NCBI RefSeq assembly: GCF_028200735.1
Contig: NZ_JAQKPV010000010.1
Location: 124,001-188,000 of the forward strand
Origin: Streptomyces sp. ACA25
GTDB lineage: Bacteria; Actinomycetota; Actinomycetes; Streptomycetales; Streptomycetaceae
DNA length: 64,000 nt
Direction: 5' to 3'
Positions within the stretch are counted from its first letter, which is position 1, and the number at the start of each line of letters is the position of its first letter. This document shows positions 17,255 through 25,143 of the stretch, one piece after another. The position numbers and the translations under genes are program-made. A model generated the notes under the pieces. It was not told the DNA's origin, made no database searches, and was given only the letters and a program-made list of their open reading frames with translations.

Positions 17255-18580
17255 TCAGGGCGCCACCCCGGCCCGCCGCAGCTCACTGGCGAGCGCCCGG
17301 TGATGCCGTGGCGACACGCTGAGGGCGGCGTCCAGCAGCAGCGGCGCGACGACCGCGGGGGCTTCCAGGGCGGCGTGGACGGCCTCCTCGGCGGACCGGG
17401 CCCGCACCATGGCCGCCAGGAGAGTCACCGCCTCGCCGGACCGGCCCACCGAGGTGAGCTCGGCCGCGGCGGCACCCGCCTCCGCGGCCGGCCGGGCGGC
17501 TCCCTGCCGGAGCAGCTGGACACACTCCCGTTCCCGGCCGGCGACGGACAGCGCCTCCGCCGCCGCGGCCAGCCGCCCGGGCGGCAGGGACGCCGCCTCC
17601 CACAGCAGGGTGGTGACCTCCGAGGTCTGTCCCGTCCGCTCGAGAGCGGTCAGCAGCAGCGGCAGCCGCTGCGCCGGCCCGCTGACCGCTTCGCACATCA
17701 CCGAGTACACCTGCCCGCTGCCGCCCTCGGCCCGCATCCGGGCCATCCGGCCCGCGGCGGCGTCGGCGGCACGGTGGTCCTCCTCGGTCGGCCGATGGCA
17801 CAGACTGCGGTGCGCTTCACCGGTGGCTCCGGCGAAGCGCGAGCCGCCGGGGGCCGCCGGGACGGCCGGTGCCGTGGCTGAGGTGTCCGGTCCGGCGACC
17901 ACCGGAGGAGTGTCCGCCGCGTTCCCGGCGTCCTCACCGGCTGCCGTGTCGATCCCGGCGAAGCGTGCGCCGCGGGGCCGGGTGACCCGGGCGGGCCGCG
18001 CCGGACGAGCGGGCCGCGGTACGGGGGGAGTGGCGCGGGGCTGTTCCGGGACGGCGGCCGCCGGCGCGGGGAGGGCAACCAGCCGGGCCTCGGTCTCGGC
18101 GCGGCGCGCGCGGGCACGGTCCTCGTCGTCCTGCGCCCAGAGCCGGAGCACCCCGAGGTTGTCCGCCTCCTGCGCCCGGCCGCCGTGCTGCGCGGCGCGG
18201 GCCGCGGCGGACAGCTGCTGCCCGTGCAGCCGGGCGTCGTGCTCCGCCTGGGCGAGGACGTCCAGCCGGCGCGCCAGCGCGGACCGGGCTCCGGGCGCGG
18301 CGTCCTGGGCCCGGAGAGCGGCCCGGTAGGCGGCCCGGAGCCGCTGCTCGCCCTGTTCCGCGGCCGCCGTCCCGTGCCGGTCGGCCAGGTCCAGCAGCAG
18401 GTCGGCGAGGATGTCCCAGGGGGGCAGCCGCCGGCCGTCCAGCCAGGCGGCCAGCTCCGCGGGGCTGCGCCGGGCGAAGGCGGCGAACCAGCCGGTCTCC
18501 CGGTCGAGAGCGGAAGTGATCCCCCGCAGCTCAGCTGCGAGGGTCGTGAGCTCCGGATCAGCGGTGGGCACATCTGCCAT
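17255..18580 (-). CDS. Ala-rich protein of unknown function
   Basis: 441 residues. Residues ~1-90 are helical with a conserved-looking DRETGWFAAFARRSPAEL segment. Residues ~90-165 are charged and coiled-coil-like, followed by a Pro/Ala/Arg-rich linker (to about 290) and a C-terminal helical-repeat region rich in Leu and Ala (about 290-441). I do not recognise a domain. The architecture recalls Streptomyces regulatory or scaffold proteins of unknown role. ATG at 18580 was used, although the Shine-Dalgarno is poor; GTG at 18595 is an alternative. An inverted repeat (18590-18618) overlaps the start region. Confidence 0.65.
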   Translation of the reverse strand: MADVPTADPELTTLAAELRGITSALDRETGWFAAFARRSPAELAAWLDGRRLPPWDILADLLLDLADRHGTAAAEQGEQRLRAAYRAALRAQDAAPGARSALARRLDVLAQAEHDARLHGQQLSAAARAAQHGGRAQEADNLGVLRLWAQDDEDRARARRAETEARLVALPAPAAAVPEQPRATPPVPRPARPARPARVTRPRGARFAGIDTAAGEDAGNAADTPPVVAGPDTSATAPAVPAAPGGSRFAGATGEAHRSLCHRPTEEDHRAADAAAGRMARMRAEGGSGQVYSVMCEAVSGPAQRLPLLLTALERTGQTSEVTTLLWEAASLPPGRLAAAAEALSVAGRERECVQLLRQGAARPAAEAGAAAAELTSVGRSGEAVTLLAAMVRARSAEEAVHAALEAPAVVAPLLLDAALSVSPRHHRALASELRRAGVAP

Positions 18581-18589
18581 GCCGTCACA

Positions 18590-18618
18590 TAACACAACTC
18601 ATGTTTCCCCCTGTGTTA
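18590..18618. promoter_or_regulatory. AT-rich inverted repeat upstream of the 17255-18580 gene
   Basis: TAACACA-N15-TGTGTTA, centres 22 bp apart, two helical turns, in an unusually AT-rich stretch just before the gene at 17255-18580. The spacing fits a dimeric regulator binding one DNA face. The regulator is unknown. Confidence 0.4.
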
Positions 18619-18669
18619 CATCCCGGCTACATTCAGTTTTCGCCGTGCCCTTCTGAAGCATTCATCCTG

Positions 18670-18691
18670 GCGTGCGCCCCAGGGCGCACGC
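18670..18691 (-). terminator. Terminator hairpin after the gamma-glutamyltransferase gene
   Basis: Perfect 9-nt arms GCGTGCGCC and GGCGCACGC with a 4-nt loop, 15 bp downstream of the ggt stop. There is no U-tract, as is common for Streptomyces terminators. Confidence 0.6.
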
Positions 18692-18706
18692 TGGTCGAGG
18701 GCGGGC

Positions 18707-20542
18707 TCAGCGTCCGACGGCGTAGCCCTGCATGCCGCGGGGGTTGGCCGCGGCGGACAGCACCCCGGTCTCCGGGTCCCGGGCGACCGCGCACAGCCGG
18801 CCCTCGGTCCAGGGGCCGCCGACGGTCACCTTGTGGCCACGACGGCGGAGTCCGTTGAGGGTGGGCTCCCCGAACCGGGCCTCGGCCGTGACACTGCCCG
18901 GCCGCATACCGCGCGGGTAGAAGGAGCTGGGGAAGCTGTCCTGGTGCCAGCCGGGCTCGTCCATGGCGCCCTGCAGGTCGAGGCCGCCGCGTACCGGGGA
19001 ACGCCCCACGGCAGCCAGGAAGAACTGCAGCTGCCACTGGTCCTGCTGGTCGCCCCCCGGGGTACCGAAGGCCAGCACCGGTTCGCCGTCCCGCAGCGCC
19101 AGCGTGGGGCTCAACGTGGTGCGGGGCCGTCGGCCGGGAGTCAGGGAGGACGGCAGACCGGGTTCGAGCCAGGTCATCTGCAGCCGGGTGCCCAGCGGGA
19201 AGCCGAGGCCGGGGACGACCGGGCTGGACTGGAGCCAGCCCCCGCTCGGGGTGGCGCTGATCATGTTGCCCCAGCGGTCGACGATGTCCACATGGCAGGT
19301 GTCGCCGCGGGTCTCACCGGAGCGGTCCACCGTCGGCTCGCCGACGCCCGCGGCCGCCACGTCGAGCGGCCCGGAACCCCGCTCGCCCCGGGCGACCGCG
19401 CAGGCGTGCCTGCTCAGCCGGGGGGTGCGGCCCAGCGGCGACCCGGGCCGCAGCTCGTGCGAGGCAGTACCGCTGATCAGCTGCCGCCGGTCCGCGTTGT
19501 ACGCGGGCGACAGCAAAGTCTCCAGCGGGACGTCACCGGTGTCGCCGTACCAGGCCTCCCGGTCGGCCATCGCGAGCTTGCCGGCCTCGATCAGCGTGTG
19601 CAGGTACTCCGGGGTGCCGGACCCGGCAGCGTCGATGCCGTGGCCGCTGCCGTCCACCACCCCGTCCTCGCCGATCAGCGCGAGCTGCTGCAGCAGCACC
19701 GGGCCCTGCGACCACGGGCCGGGCTTGCACACCGTCCAGCCCCTCCAGGTGTGCGAGACCGGCTCCTCGTACCCCGCGGACCAGCCGGCGAGGTCGTCGC
19801 CGGTGAGGGTGCTTGCGTGGCGGCGGCCGGAGGAGTCCATGGCGGGCCGGGCGGCGTGGGCGCTGATCGCCTCCCCGATGAACCCCTCGCGCCAAGTGCG
19901 CCGTGCCGCCTCGATCTGTGCCTCCCGGCCCGGCCCGGCCGCGGCGGCCTCGGCCAGCAGCCGGCGCCAGGTCGCGGCCAGCGGGGCGTTGGTCAGCAGG
20001 GCGCCGCCTGCCGGGGCCCGGCCCCCGGGGAGGTACAGCTCGGCCGAGTCGGTCCACTCCTGCTCGAAGAGCTCCCGCACCCGCTCCACAGCCATCCCGA
20101 TCCGTTCCACGGCCGGGTGCCCGCGCTCGGCATAGCCGATCGCGAAGCCGAGCACGTCCACCAGATGCTTGGTGCCGTGGTCGCGCAGCAGCACCATCCA
20201 CGCGTCGAAGGCCCCGGGCACGACAGCGGCCAGTGGTCCGGTGCCGGGCACGAGCTCCAGTCCCAGTGAGGTGTAGTGCTCGATGGTGGCGCCGGCCGGT
20301 GCCGGGCCCTGACCGCACAGCACCTGCACCCGGCCACCCGCCGGGGCCAGGATGAGGGGCACGTCCCCGGCCGGACCGTTCAGGTGCGGTTCCACCACCT
20401 GCAGGACGAACCCGGCGGCGACCGCGGCGTCGTAGGCGTTTCCACCGTCCTCCAGCACGGCCATGGCGGACTGGGAGGCGAGCCAATGGGTGCTCGAGAC
20501 CATGCCGAAGGTGCCCTGCAGTGTGGGTCGTGTGGTGAACAT
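18707..20542 (-). CDS. ggt: Gamma-glutamyltransferase family protein
   Basis: 611-residue N-terminal nucleophile hydrolase precursor, expected to autocleave before the nucleophile threonine (about residue 415) in GDTCHVDIVDRWGN; this family form has TCH where classical Ggt has TTH. The C-terminal small subunit carries TPGRRPRTTLSPTLALRDG and FGTPGGDQQDQW. The start MFTTRPTLQGTFGM begins with the substrate-domain core and no signal peptide, so the enzyme looks cytoplasmic, unlike secreted Ggt. Substrate could be glutathione-like amides or another acylated amine. It starts only 23 bp from the divergent sirtuin gene and has no Shine-Dalgarno. Confidence 0.88.
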   Translation of the reverse strand: MFTTRPTLQGTFGMVSSTHWLASQSAMAVLEDGGNAYDAAVAAGFVLQVVEPHLNGPAGDVPLILAPAGGRVQVLCGQGPAPAGATIEHYTSLGLELVPGTGPLAAVVPGAFDAWMVLLRDHGTKHLVDVLGFAIGYAERGHPAVERIGMAVERVRELFEQEWTDSAELYLPGGRAPAGGALLTNAPLAATWRRLLAEAAAAGPGREAQIEAARRTWREGFIGEAISAHAARPAMDSSGRRHASTLTGDDLAGWSAGYEEPVSHTWRGWTVCKPGPWSQGPVLLQQLALIGEDGVVDGSGHGIDAAGSGTPEYLHTLIEAGKLAMADREAWYGDTGDVPLETLLSPAYNADRRQLISGTASHELRPGSPLGRTPRLSRHACAVARGERGSGPLDVAAAGVGEPTVDRSGETRGDTCHVDIVDRWGNMISATPSGGWLQSSPVVPGLGFPLGTRLQMTWLEPGLPSSLTPGRRPRTTLSPTLALRDGEPVLAFGTPGGDQQDQWQLQFFLAAVGRSPVRGGLDLQGAMDEPGWHQDSFPSSFYPRGMRPGSVTAEARFGEPTLNGLRRRGHKVTVGGPWTEGRLCAVARDPETGVLSAAANPRGMQGYAVGR

Positions 20543-20549
20543 GTGCGGG

Positions 20550-20559
20550 AGCGTACGCT
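20550..20559. promoter_or_regulatory. Palindromic shared -10 region for divergent ggt and sirtuin genes
   Basis: AGCGTACGCT is a perfect 10-bp palindrome holding a TACGCT (TAnnnT) -10-like hexamer on each strand. On the plus strand its last T is 7 bp before the A of the sirtuin ATG; on the minus strand it is 8 bp before the A of the ggt ATG. Both genes lack a usable Shine-Dalgarno, so both could be leaderless transcripts from overlapping promoters. The -35 regions are weak, so this is inference. Confidence 0.45.
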
Positions 20560-20565
20560 GCGAGG

Positions 20566-21312
20566 ATGAACAGTGGCGAGAGTCCCCCTGCGCCCACCGT
20601 GGTGGTCCTCAGCGGGGCCGGCCTCTCCACGGAGTCGGGCATTCCCGACTATCGGGGGCCGAACGGGCTGTGGCGGCGCGATCCGGATGCCGAGAAGCTG
20701 GTCACGTACTCCTTCTACATGCACGACCCGGAGATCCGCCGCCGGTCCTGGCGCATGCGCCGCGACAACCCGGCGTTCCGGGCCCGTCCCAACAGCGGCC
20801 ACGAGGCGCTGGCGCGGCTGGAACGCTCCGGGGCGGCACGGGTCCGGGTCATCACCCAGAACGTCGACGGGCTGCACCAGCTGTCGGGGCTGCCGGACGA
20901 CGCGGTGCTGGAACTGCACGGCAGCATTCGCTCCGTGGAGTGCACCGGCTGCGGTGCGCGCAGCGCCATGGCCGAGGCGCTGGCCCGGGTCGACGCCGGC
21001 GAGGACGACCCGGACTGCCGTGGCTGCGGGAGCATCCTCAAGTCCGCCACCGTGATGTTCGGCCAGTCCCTCGACCCGGACGTGCTCGGCGAGGCGGTGC
21101 GCCTCACCCAGGAGTGCGAGGTGTTCCTCGCCGTGGGCACCAGCCTGCAGGTGCAGCCCGCCGCGTCCCTGGCCGGTCTCGCGGCCCGGCACGGGGCCCG
21201 CCTGATCGTCGTCAACGCCGAACCGACCCCGTACGACGGGCTGGCCGACCAGGTCGTCCGCGGTTCGATCGGGCAGGTCCTTCCTCCGTTGCTGGACGCC
21301 CTGCGGCGATAG
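20566..21312 (+). CDS. cobB: Sirtuin NAD-dependent protein deacylase
   Basis: 248 residues with every catalytic feature of class III sirtuins: the NAD site GAGLSTESGIPDYRG, TQNVDGLH, the catalytic histidine His118 in ELHGS, a Cys4 zinc site (126, 129, 151, 154) and VGTSLQVQPAA. It would remove acyl groups from lysines, for example on acyl-CoA synthetases, using NAD. ATG at 20566 has GAGG directly adjacent, too close to act as a Shine-Dalgarno, which supports leaderless translation. Divergent from ggt. Its acyl-CoA link to the ethylmalonyl-CoA genes is thematic only. Confidence 0.95.
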   Translation: MNSGESPPAPTVVVLSGAGLSTESGIPDYRGPNGLWRRDPDAEKLVTYSFYMHDPEIRRRSWRMRRDNPAFRARPNSGHEALARLERSGAARVRVITQNVDGLHQLSGLPDDAVLELHGSIRSVECTGCGARSAMAEALARVDAGEDDPDCRGCGSILKSATVMFGQSLDPDVLGEAVRLTQECEVFLAVGTSLQVQPAASLAGLAARHGARLIVVNAEPTPYDGLADQVVRGSIGQVLPPLLDALRR

Positions 21313-21386
21313 GCGGCCGCTGCCCGGAAGCCGGGATTCCGGCGCGGGGGTCGTACCCGGTGCGGGGCGCCGGTAGGGTCCCGCCC

Positions 21387-22130
21387 ATGAATGAGGACGT
21401 CACCACTCTTGTGATCGCCGCAGGCGCGGCAGCGGTCGCCGCGGCCGTGCTCGGCTGGTTCCTGCGCACCTATCTGTACGAGCGGGCCCTGCGCCGCAAA
21501 CAGGAGTTCTTCGGGCTGCCCGACAACTCCGAGTGCCTGCTGGTGGTGAGCCGGGACACCGGCGGGGACGGGGCGGTGGCGCGCAACGATGTGTTCGCCC
21601 TGCTCGAACTGGCCGCGGTGATCAAGAACTGCCGTGCCAAGGCCCAGGTGATATCCGGGGAGACAGCCCAGCAGGGGTTCGGGGAGCGCACCGAGCTGTG
21701 CATCGGAGGGCCCATGGCCAACCGCCGGATGGCGGCCCATCTGCACAGTCTGCTGCCCGGGGTCTCGGTCAACACCGACAGCGAACCCGGCCCGGACCGG
21801 GGAGCGTTCGTCATCGGCAGCGAGCGGTACCGGCTGGAGAACGGCTCGGTCGAGCACGTCCTGCTGGCGCGGCTCACCGCCGGCGAGGAGGGCCGGCCGG
21901 TGTTCCTCGCCTGCGGCCAGCGGTCGATCACCAACCAGGCCGCCGCCCGCTACCTGGCCAAGCATCACGTGAAGCTGTCCCGCAGACATGGCGCCGGCGG
22001 CAACTTCGTGCTCCTGCTGAAGGTCGTGAACTCGCAGGCCTACGGACCGGATGTGGTGGAGCTCGTGCAGGACGTCACCAAGGCCGCCACCACTCCTCAG
22101 CCCAAGCTCACCACGAGTAAGGACACCTGA
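21387..22130 (+). CDS. Membrane-anchored protein of unknown function
   Basis: 247 residues. An N-terminal membrane helix (about residues 8-26, VIAAGAAAVAAAVLGWFL) is followed by a cytoplasmic-looking domain with CLLVVSRDTG, then GERTELCIGGPMANRRMAAHL and a final strand-rich region. The first and third of these look like a nucleotide- or ligand-binding alpha/beta fold, but I do not recognise a family. Start ATG at 21387 was chosen because the membrane helix follows directly; the longer open frame upstream overlaps the sirtuin gene. Gap to the sirtuin is 74 bp. Confidence 0.7.
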   Translation: MNEDVTTLVIAAGAAAVAAAVLGWFLRTYLYERALRRKQEFFGLPDNSECLLVVSRDTGGDGAVARNDVFALLELAAVIKNCRAKAQVISGETAQQGFGERTELCIGGPMANRRMAAHLHSLLPGVSVNTDSEPGPDRGAFVIGSERYRLENGSVEHVLLARLTAGEEGRPVFLACGQRSITNQAAARYLAKHHVKLSRRHGAGGNFVLLLKVVNSQAYGPDVVELVQDVTKAATTPQPKLTTSKDT

Positions 22131-22192
22131 CGGCCTGTGACGTAGCCTGGTCGCGACGAGGCGCCGAGCTCTTCGCGGGAGAGGGGACCAGG

Positions 22193-22966
22193 ATGGGCGA
22201 CACCCGGCCGGTGTACCAGCGGATCGCCGATGATCTGCGGGAGCAGATCGATGAGGGGACCTATGCCGTCGGGGCACGCATCCCCTCGCGCGCGGAGCTG
22301 AAGCGCACGTACACGGCGAGCGATCAGACGGTGGACCGGGCGGTGCGGGTCCTCAAGGCGGCCGGTTACGCGACCGGCCGGTTCGGCCGCGGGGTGTTCG
22401 TGAGCGACCGGGTGCCGCTCGGCGTGCTGGTGCGGTCCACGGACTCCGTCGACAGCCCGCTGGCCGCCCGGATCAGCGTCGATGGCGCCAACGTGCCCGA
22501 GGAGGGCCGGGAGCCGCATCTGGTGTGGGAGGCCACCTCGACCACGACAGTGGCGCCGCCCGGTATCGCCGACCGGCTGCGGATCCGCCCGGGCGACCCG
22601 GTGATGTGCACCCAGTACGAGTACCTCGCCGACCGCCAGCCGTTGCAGCTGGCCACCAGCTGGGAGCCGCTGGCCCTCACCGAGGGCACCGATGTCGTCC
22701 ATCCCGAACGAGGTCCGTACGGCCGTCGGGGGGTGCGAGGCCGGTTCGCGGCCATCGGGATCCGGGTGGTGGTGGCCAAGGAAGTGGTGGCCTCCCGGCC
22801 TGCCACCAGCCCGGAGGCGGAGGCGCTCGGCTGCTGCCCGGGGCAGTGCGTCACCTCGGTGGAGCGCACGCACTACGACGAGCGCGACCGGCCGGTGGAG
22901 ACCTCCGACACCGTCATCCGCGGGGACCGCTGGCGCCTGGAGTACGCGATCAGTTTCGGCTGCTGA
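22193..22966 (+). CDS. GntR/HutC-family transcriptional regulator
   Basis: 257 residues. The N-terminal winged helix (about 5-70: PVYQRIADDLREQIDEGTY then PSRAELKRTY) is typical of GntR. The rest is a UTRA effector domain, with paired strands ending in the conserved VETSDTVIRGDRWRLEYAI. HutC-type members usually sense small metabolites such as sugars, phosphosugars or urocanate. A good Shine-Dalgarno (GAGAGGGGA) precedes ATG 22193. No divergent partner gene indicates its regulon. Confidence 0.88.
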   Translation: MGDTRPVYQRIADDLREQIDEGTYAVGARIPSRAELKRTYTASDQTVDRAVRVLKAAGYATGRFGRGVFVSDRVPLGVLVRSTDSVDSPLAARISVDGANVPEEGREPHLVWEATSTTTVAPPGIADRLRIRPGDPVMCTQYEYLADRQPLQLATSWEPLALTEGTDVVHPERGPYGRRGVRGRFAAIGIRVVVAKEVVASRPATSPEAEALGCCPGQCVTSVERTHYDERDRPVETSDTVIRGDRWRLEYAISFGC

Positions 22967-22968
22967 GA

Positions 22969-22991
22969 CCGGCCGGGCACCCGTCGGCCGG
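22969..22991. terminator. Candidate bidirectional terminator between convergent genes
   Basis: CCGGCCG and CGGCCGG arms with a 9-nt loop, directly after the GntR stop and before the convergent gene ending at 23042. In DNA this GC-rich such hairpins are common, so support is modest. Confidence 0.4.
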
Positions 22992-23041
22992 CCCGTCGAC
23001 CCCTGCCGGCAGGCCGCTCCCGTCCGGCCGGCCGCCGCGGT

Positions 23042-23464
23042 TCAGGTCTCGGCCACCTCGGCGTAGATCCGGGACAGCTCCGGGTTGCCCTGGTCGGCCC
23101 ACTCGTGTCCGGCCGTCACGACGTCGATCTGCCGGCCGGACCCCAGCACGATCACCGGGCCGCCGTCGGGCCCGGGGCTCCAGTGCGCCCCCTTCAGGTT
23201 CCGCACGATGACGGTGCCGAGGTAGAGGCCGGCGTCGTTGCCGAGCCAGTCCAGCTCCTCCGGGTCGTCCCGCCGGCCCGGCAGCAGCTGGTCCAGCGCC
23301 TCCAGCGACCCCGGGGTGTCGTCGAGCGCGAACCCGGCCGACGTGGCGCGGACCCGGAGCAGTTCGCACTCGGACAGCAGCTGCGCCACCCCCTCGGGAT
23401 CACTCCAGCCCGTAGCAGCCCCGGCCGGCCGTTTACGCCAGTTGTCCAGGAAAGGGAGGTTCAT
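23042..23464 (-). CDS. Conserved hypothetical protein (DUF6278-like)
   Basis: 140 residues starting MNLPFLDNWRKRPAG, which I recall as the opening of a small Streptomyces-conserved family. It is followed by an acidic helix-rich part (LLSECELLRVRATSAGF; DPEELDWLGNDAGLYLGT) and a strand-rich C-terminus with a GHEWADQGNPELSRIYAEV tail. No catalytic motif. GGAGG is only 1 nt from ATG 23464, so the start could be misplaced. It lies 47 bp downstream of exonuclease III in the same direction, perhaps co-transcribed. Confidence 0.7.
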   Translation of the reverse strand: MNLPFLDNWRKRPAGAATGWSDPEGVAQLLSECELLRVRATSAGFALDDTPGSLEALDQLLPGRRDDPEELDWLGNDAGLYLGTVIVRNLKGAHWSPGPDGGPVIVLGSGRQIDVVTAGHEWADQGNPELSRIYAEVAET

Positions 23465-23511
23465 GCCTCCAGGGTCCCACCCCAGGGCCCCGCAGCACCA
23501 CAGGCACGCGG

Positions 23512-24291
23512 TCACAGATCAAGGTCGACCACCACCGGAGCGTGATCGGAGGCGCCCTTCCCCTTCCGTTCCTCCCGGTCCACGTAGGCGTCCTGCACCG
23601 CCTTGCCGAAGGAGGAGTTGCCGTACACCAGGTCGATCCGCATGCCTCGGTTCTTCGGGAACCCGAGCTGCCGGTAATCCCAGTAGGTGAACGGCCGGTC
23701 GTACTTCAGCGGGCGCGGCACGATGTCGGACAGCCCTGTCCCGCGCAGCTCCGCCAGCTCCGCGCGCTCCTCATCGGTGACGTGCGTGGCGCCGTCGAAG
23801 AGGCTGATGTCCCACACGTCGCTGTCCTCCGGTGCCACGTTGAAGTCACCGAGCACCGCGAACGGACGGGTGCCCGCCGCGTCCCCGGCCACCGCCTCGC
23901 GGAGCGCCCGCAGCCACTGCAGCTTGTAGGTGAAGTGCGGGTGGCCCACCTCCCGCCCGTTCGGCACGTACACCGAGCAGACCCGCACCCCGCCGCAGGT
24001 GGCGGTGACCGCACGCGGCTCCTGGCTGCCCTCGAAATCCGGACCGCCGGGCAGCCCGGTCACCACCTCCTCCAGACCCACCCGGGACAGCACCGCCACC
24101 CCGTTCCACCGGCCGGTGCCGTACACCGCCGCCTCGTAGCCACTCTCCCGGAGCGCCGCCGCCGGGAATGCCTCGGCGCCGCACTTCAGCTCCTGCAGGC
24201 ACAGCACGTCGGTGCCGCTGCTCCCCAGCCATGCCAACAGGCGCGGCAGCCGGACGCTGATCGAGTTGATGTTCCAGGTCGCGATGCGCAT
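23512..24291 (-). CDS. xthA: Exodeoxyribonuclease III / AP endonuclease
   Basis: Repairs abasic sites and removes 3' blocks. 259 residues with all family motifs: MRIATWNINSI, the metal ligand in LQELKC, YVPNGREV, the catalytic GDFNVAPEDSDVWD and the terminal SDHAPVVVDLDL. An ordinary DNA-repair gene of normal length. ATG at 24291 starts exactly at the first conserved strand. Confidence 0.95.
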   Translation of the reverse strand: MRIATWNINSISVRLPRLLAWLGSSGTDVLCLQELKCGAEAFPAAALRESGYEAAVYGTGRWNGVAVLSRVGLEEVVTGLPGGPDFEGSQEPRAVTATCGGVRVCSVYVPNGREVGHPHFTYKLQWLRALREAVAGDAAGTRPFAVLGDFNVAPEDSDVWDISLFDGATHVTDEERAELAELRGTGLSDIVPRPLKYDRPFTYWDYRQLGFPKNRGMRIDLVYGNSSFGKAVQDAYVDREERKGKGASDHAPVVVDLDL

Positions 24292-24390
24292 GACAGCTCT
24301 CTCGAGGACGGGGACGGGGACGGCGGTGGGGCGGGGGGTTGCTGGTGAGGAGGTGGTCCCGTGGTGCGGTGAGGGGCAAGGGACGGAGGG

Positions 24391-25035
24391 TCACACGGTG
24401 GTGGTCTCGCCCGGCACCAGCCGTGCGTAGCCGGCACCTCCGAGCCCGGGGCCCTGCGGACCGAGGTTCCGGCCGTACACCACGTGCCCGAATTCCCCCA
24501 GCAGGCCGTCGTGCACGGCCAGCGCCCGCTCCGGCCGTACCTCGCGGACGTAGTCGACCACCTCGGAGAACTTGCTCCACGGCGCGTGCACGGGCAGCAG
24601 GAGGGTGGACACCGCCCGGCCGGGCACGGTCAGCGCGTCCCCCGGGTGGAACACCGCGCCGTCCACGACGAAGCCGATGTTGGTGACGCGCGGCAGGTCG
24701 GCATGGATCACGGCGTGCAGCTCGCCGTGCACCTCCAGGTCGAACCCCGCGGCACGGAACGTGTCCCCGTGCCCGACCGTGTGCACCCGGCCGGGGAAGG
24801 CGGCGGTCAGCTGCTCCGCCACGCTGCGCAGGGTCCAGACCTCCAGGGCCGGGTCCGCGTCCAGCGCCACCCGCAGCCGGCCCTCGTCGAAGTGGTCCGG
24901 ATGCTCGTGCGTGATCAGTACCGCGTCGGCACCGAGCGCCGCGTCCTCCTCGCTGAAGGCACCGGGATCGATGACCAGGGTGCGCCCGTCCTTGGCGATC
25001 CGGACACAGGCGTGACCCTTCTTCGTGAGCTCCAT
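24391..25035 (-). CDS. MBL-fold metal-dependent hydrolase (UlaG-like)
   Basis: 214 residues. Begins MELTKKGHACVRI with GRTLVIDPG, as in the UlaG-like beta-lactamase fold. The metal motif THEHPDHFD is intact, with further histidines in ELHAVIH, VFHPGDALTVPG and LPVHAPWSKFSE. Such proteins are widespread small hydrolases without assigned substrates. The 99 bp between it and exonuclease III include a G-rich run with GGGGAC repeats. Confidence 0.82.
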   Translation of the reverse strand: MELTKKGHACVRIAKDGRTLVIDPGAFSEEDAALGADAVLITHEHPDHFDEGRLRVALDADPALEVWTLRSVAEQLTAAFPGRVHTVGHGDTFRAAGFDLEVHGELHAVIHADLPRVTNIGFVVDGAVFHPGDALTVPGRAVSTLLLPVHAPWSKFSEVVDYVREVRPERALAVHDGLLGEFGHVVYGRNLGPQGPGLGGAGYARLVPGETTTV

Positions 25036-25143
25036 GGGGCCATTGTGCTATGCGGCGACGACAAGCCGGGGCGTCCCCGCTCCGGCCCGGCCTCCCGGTC
25101 TCCCGTCGGGCCGTGCCCCGCTCCGCCCGGCCAGCGGGAAGGT

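Noticed and set aside
24292..24390. G-rich GGGGAC repeats as a G-quadruplex regulatory element
   Set aside because: Runs of G are common here; the repeat is short and I see no promoter feature tied to it.
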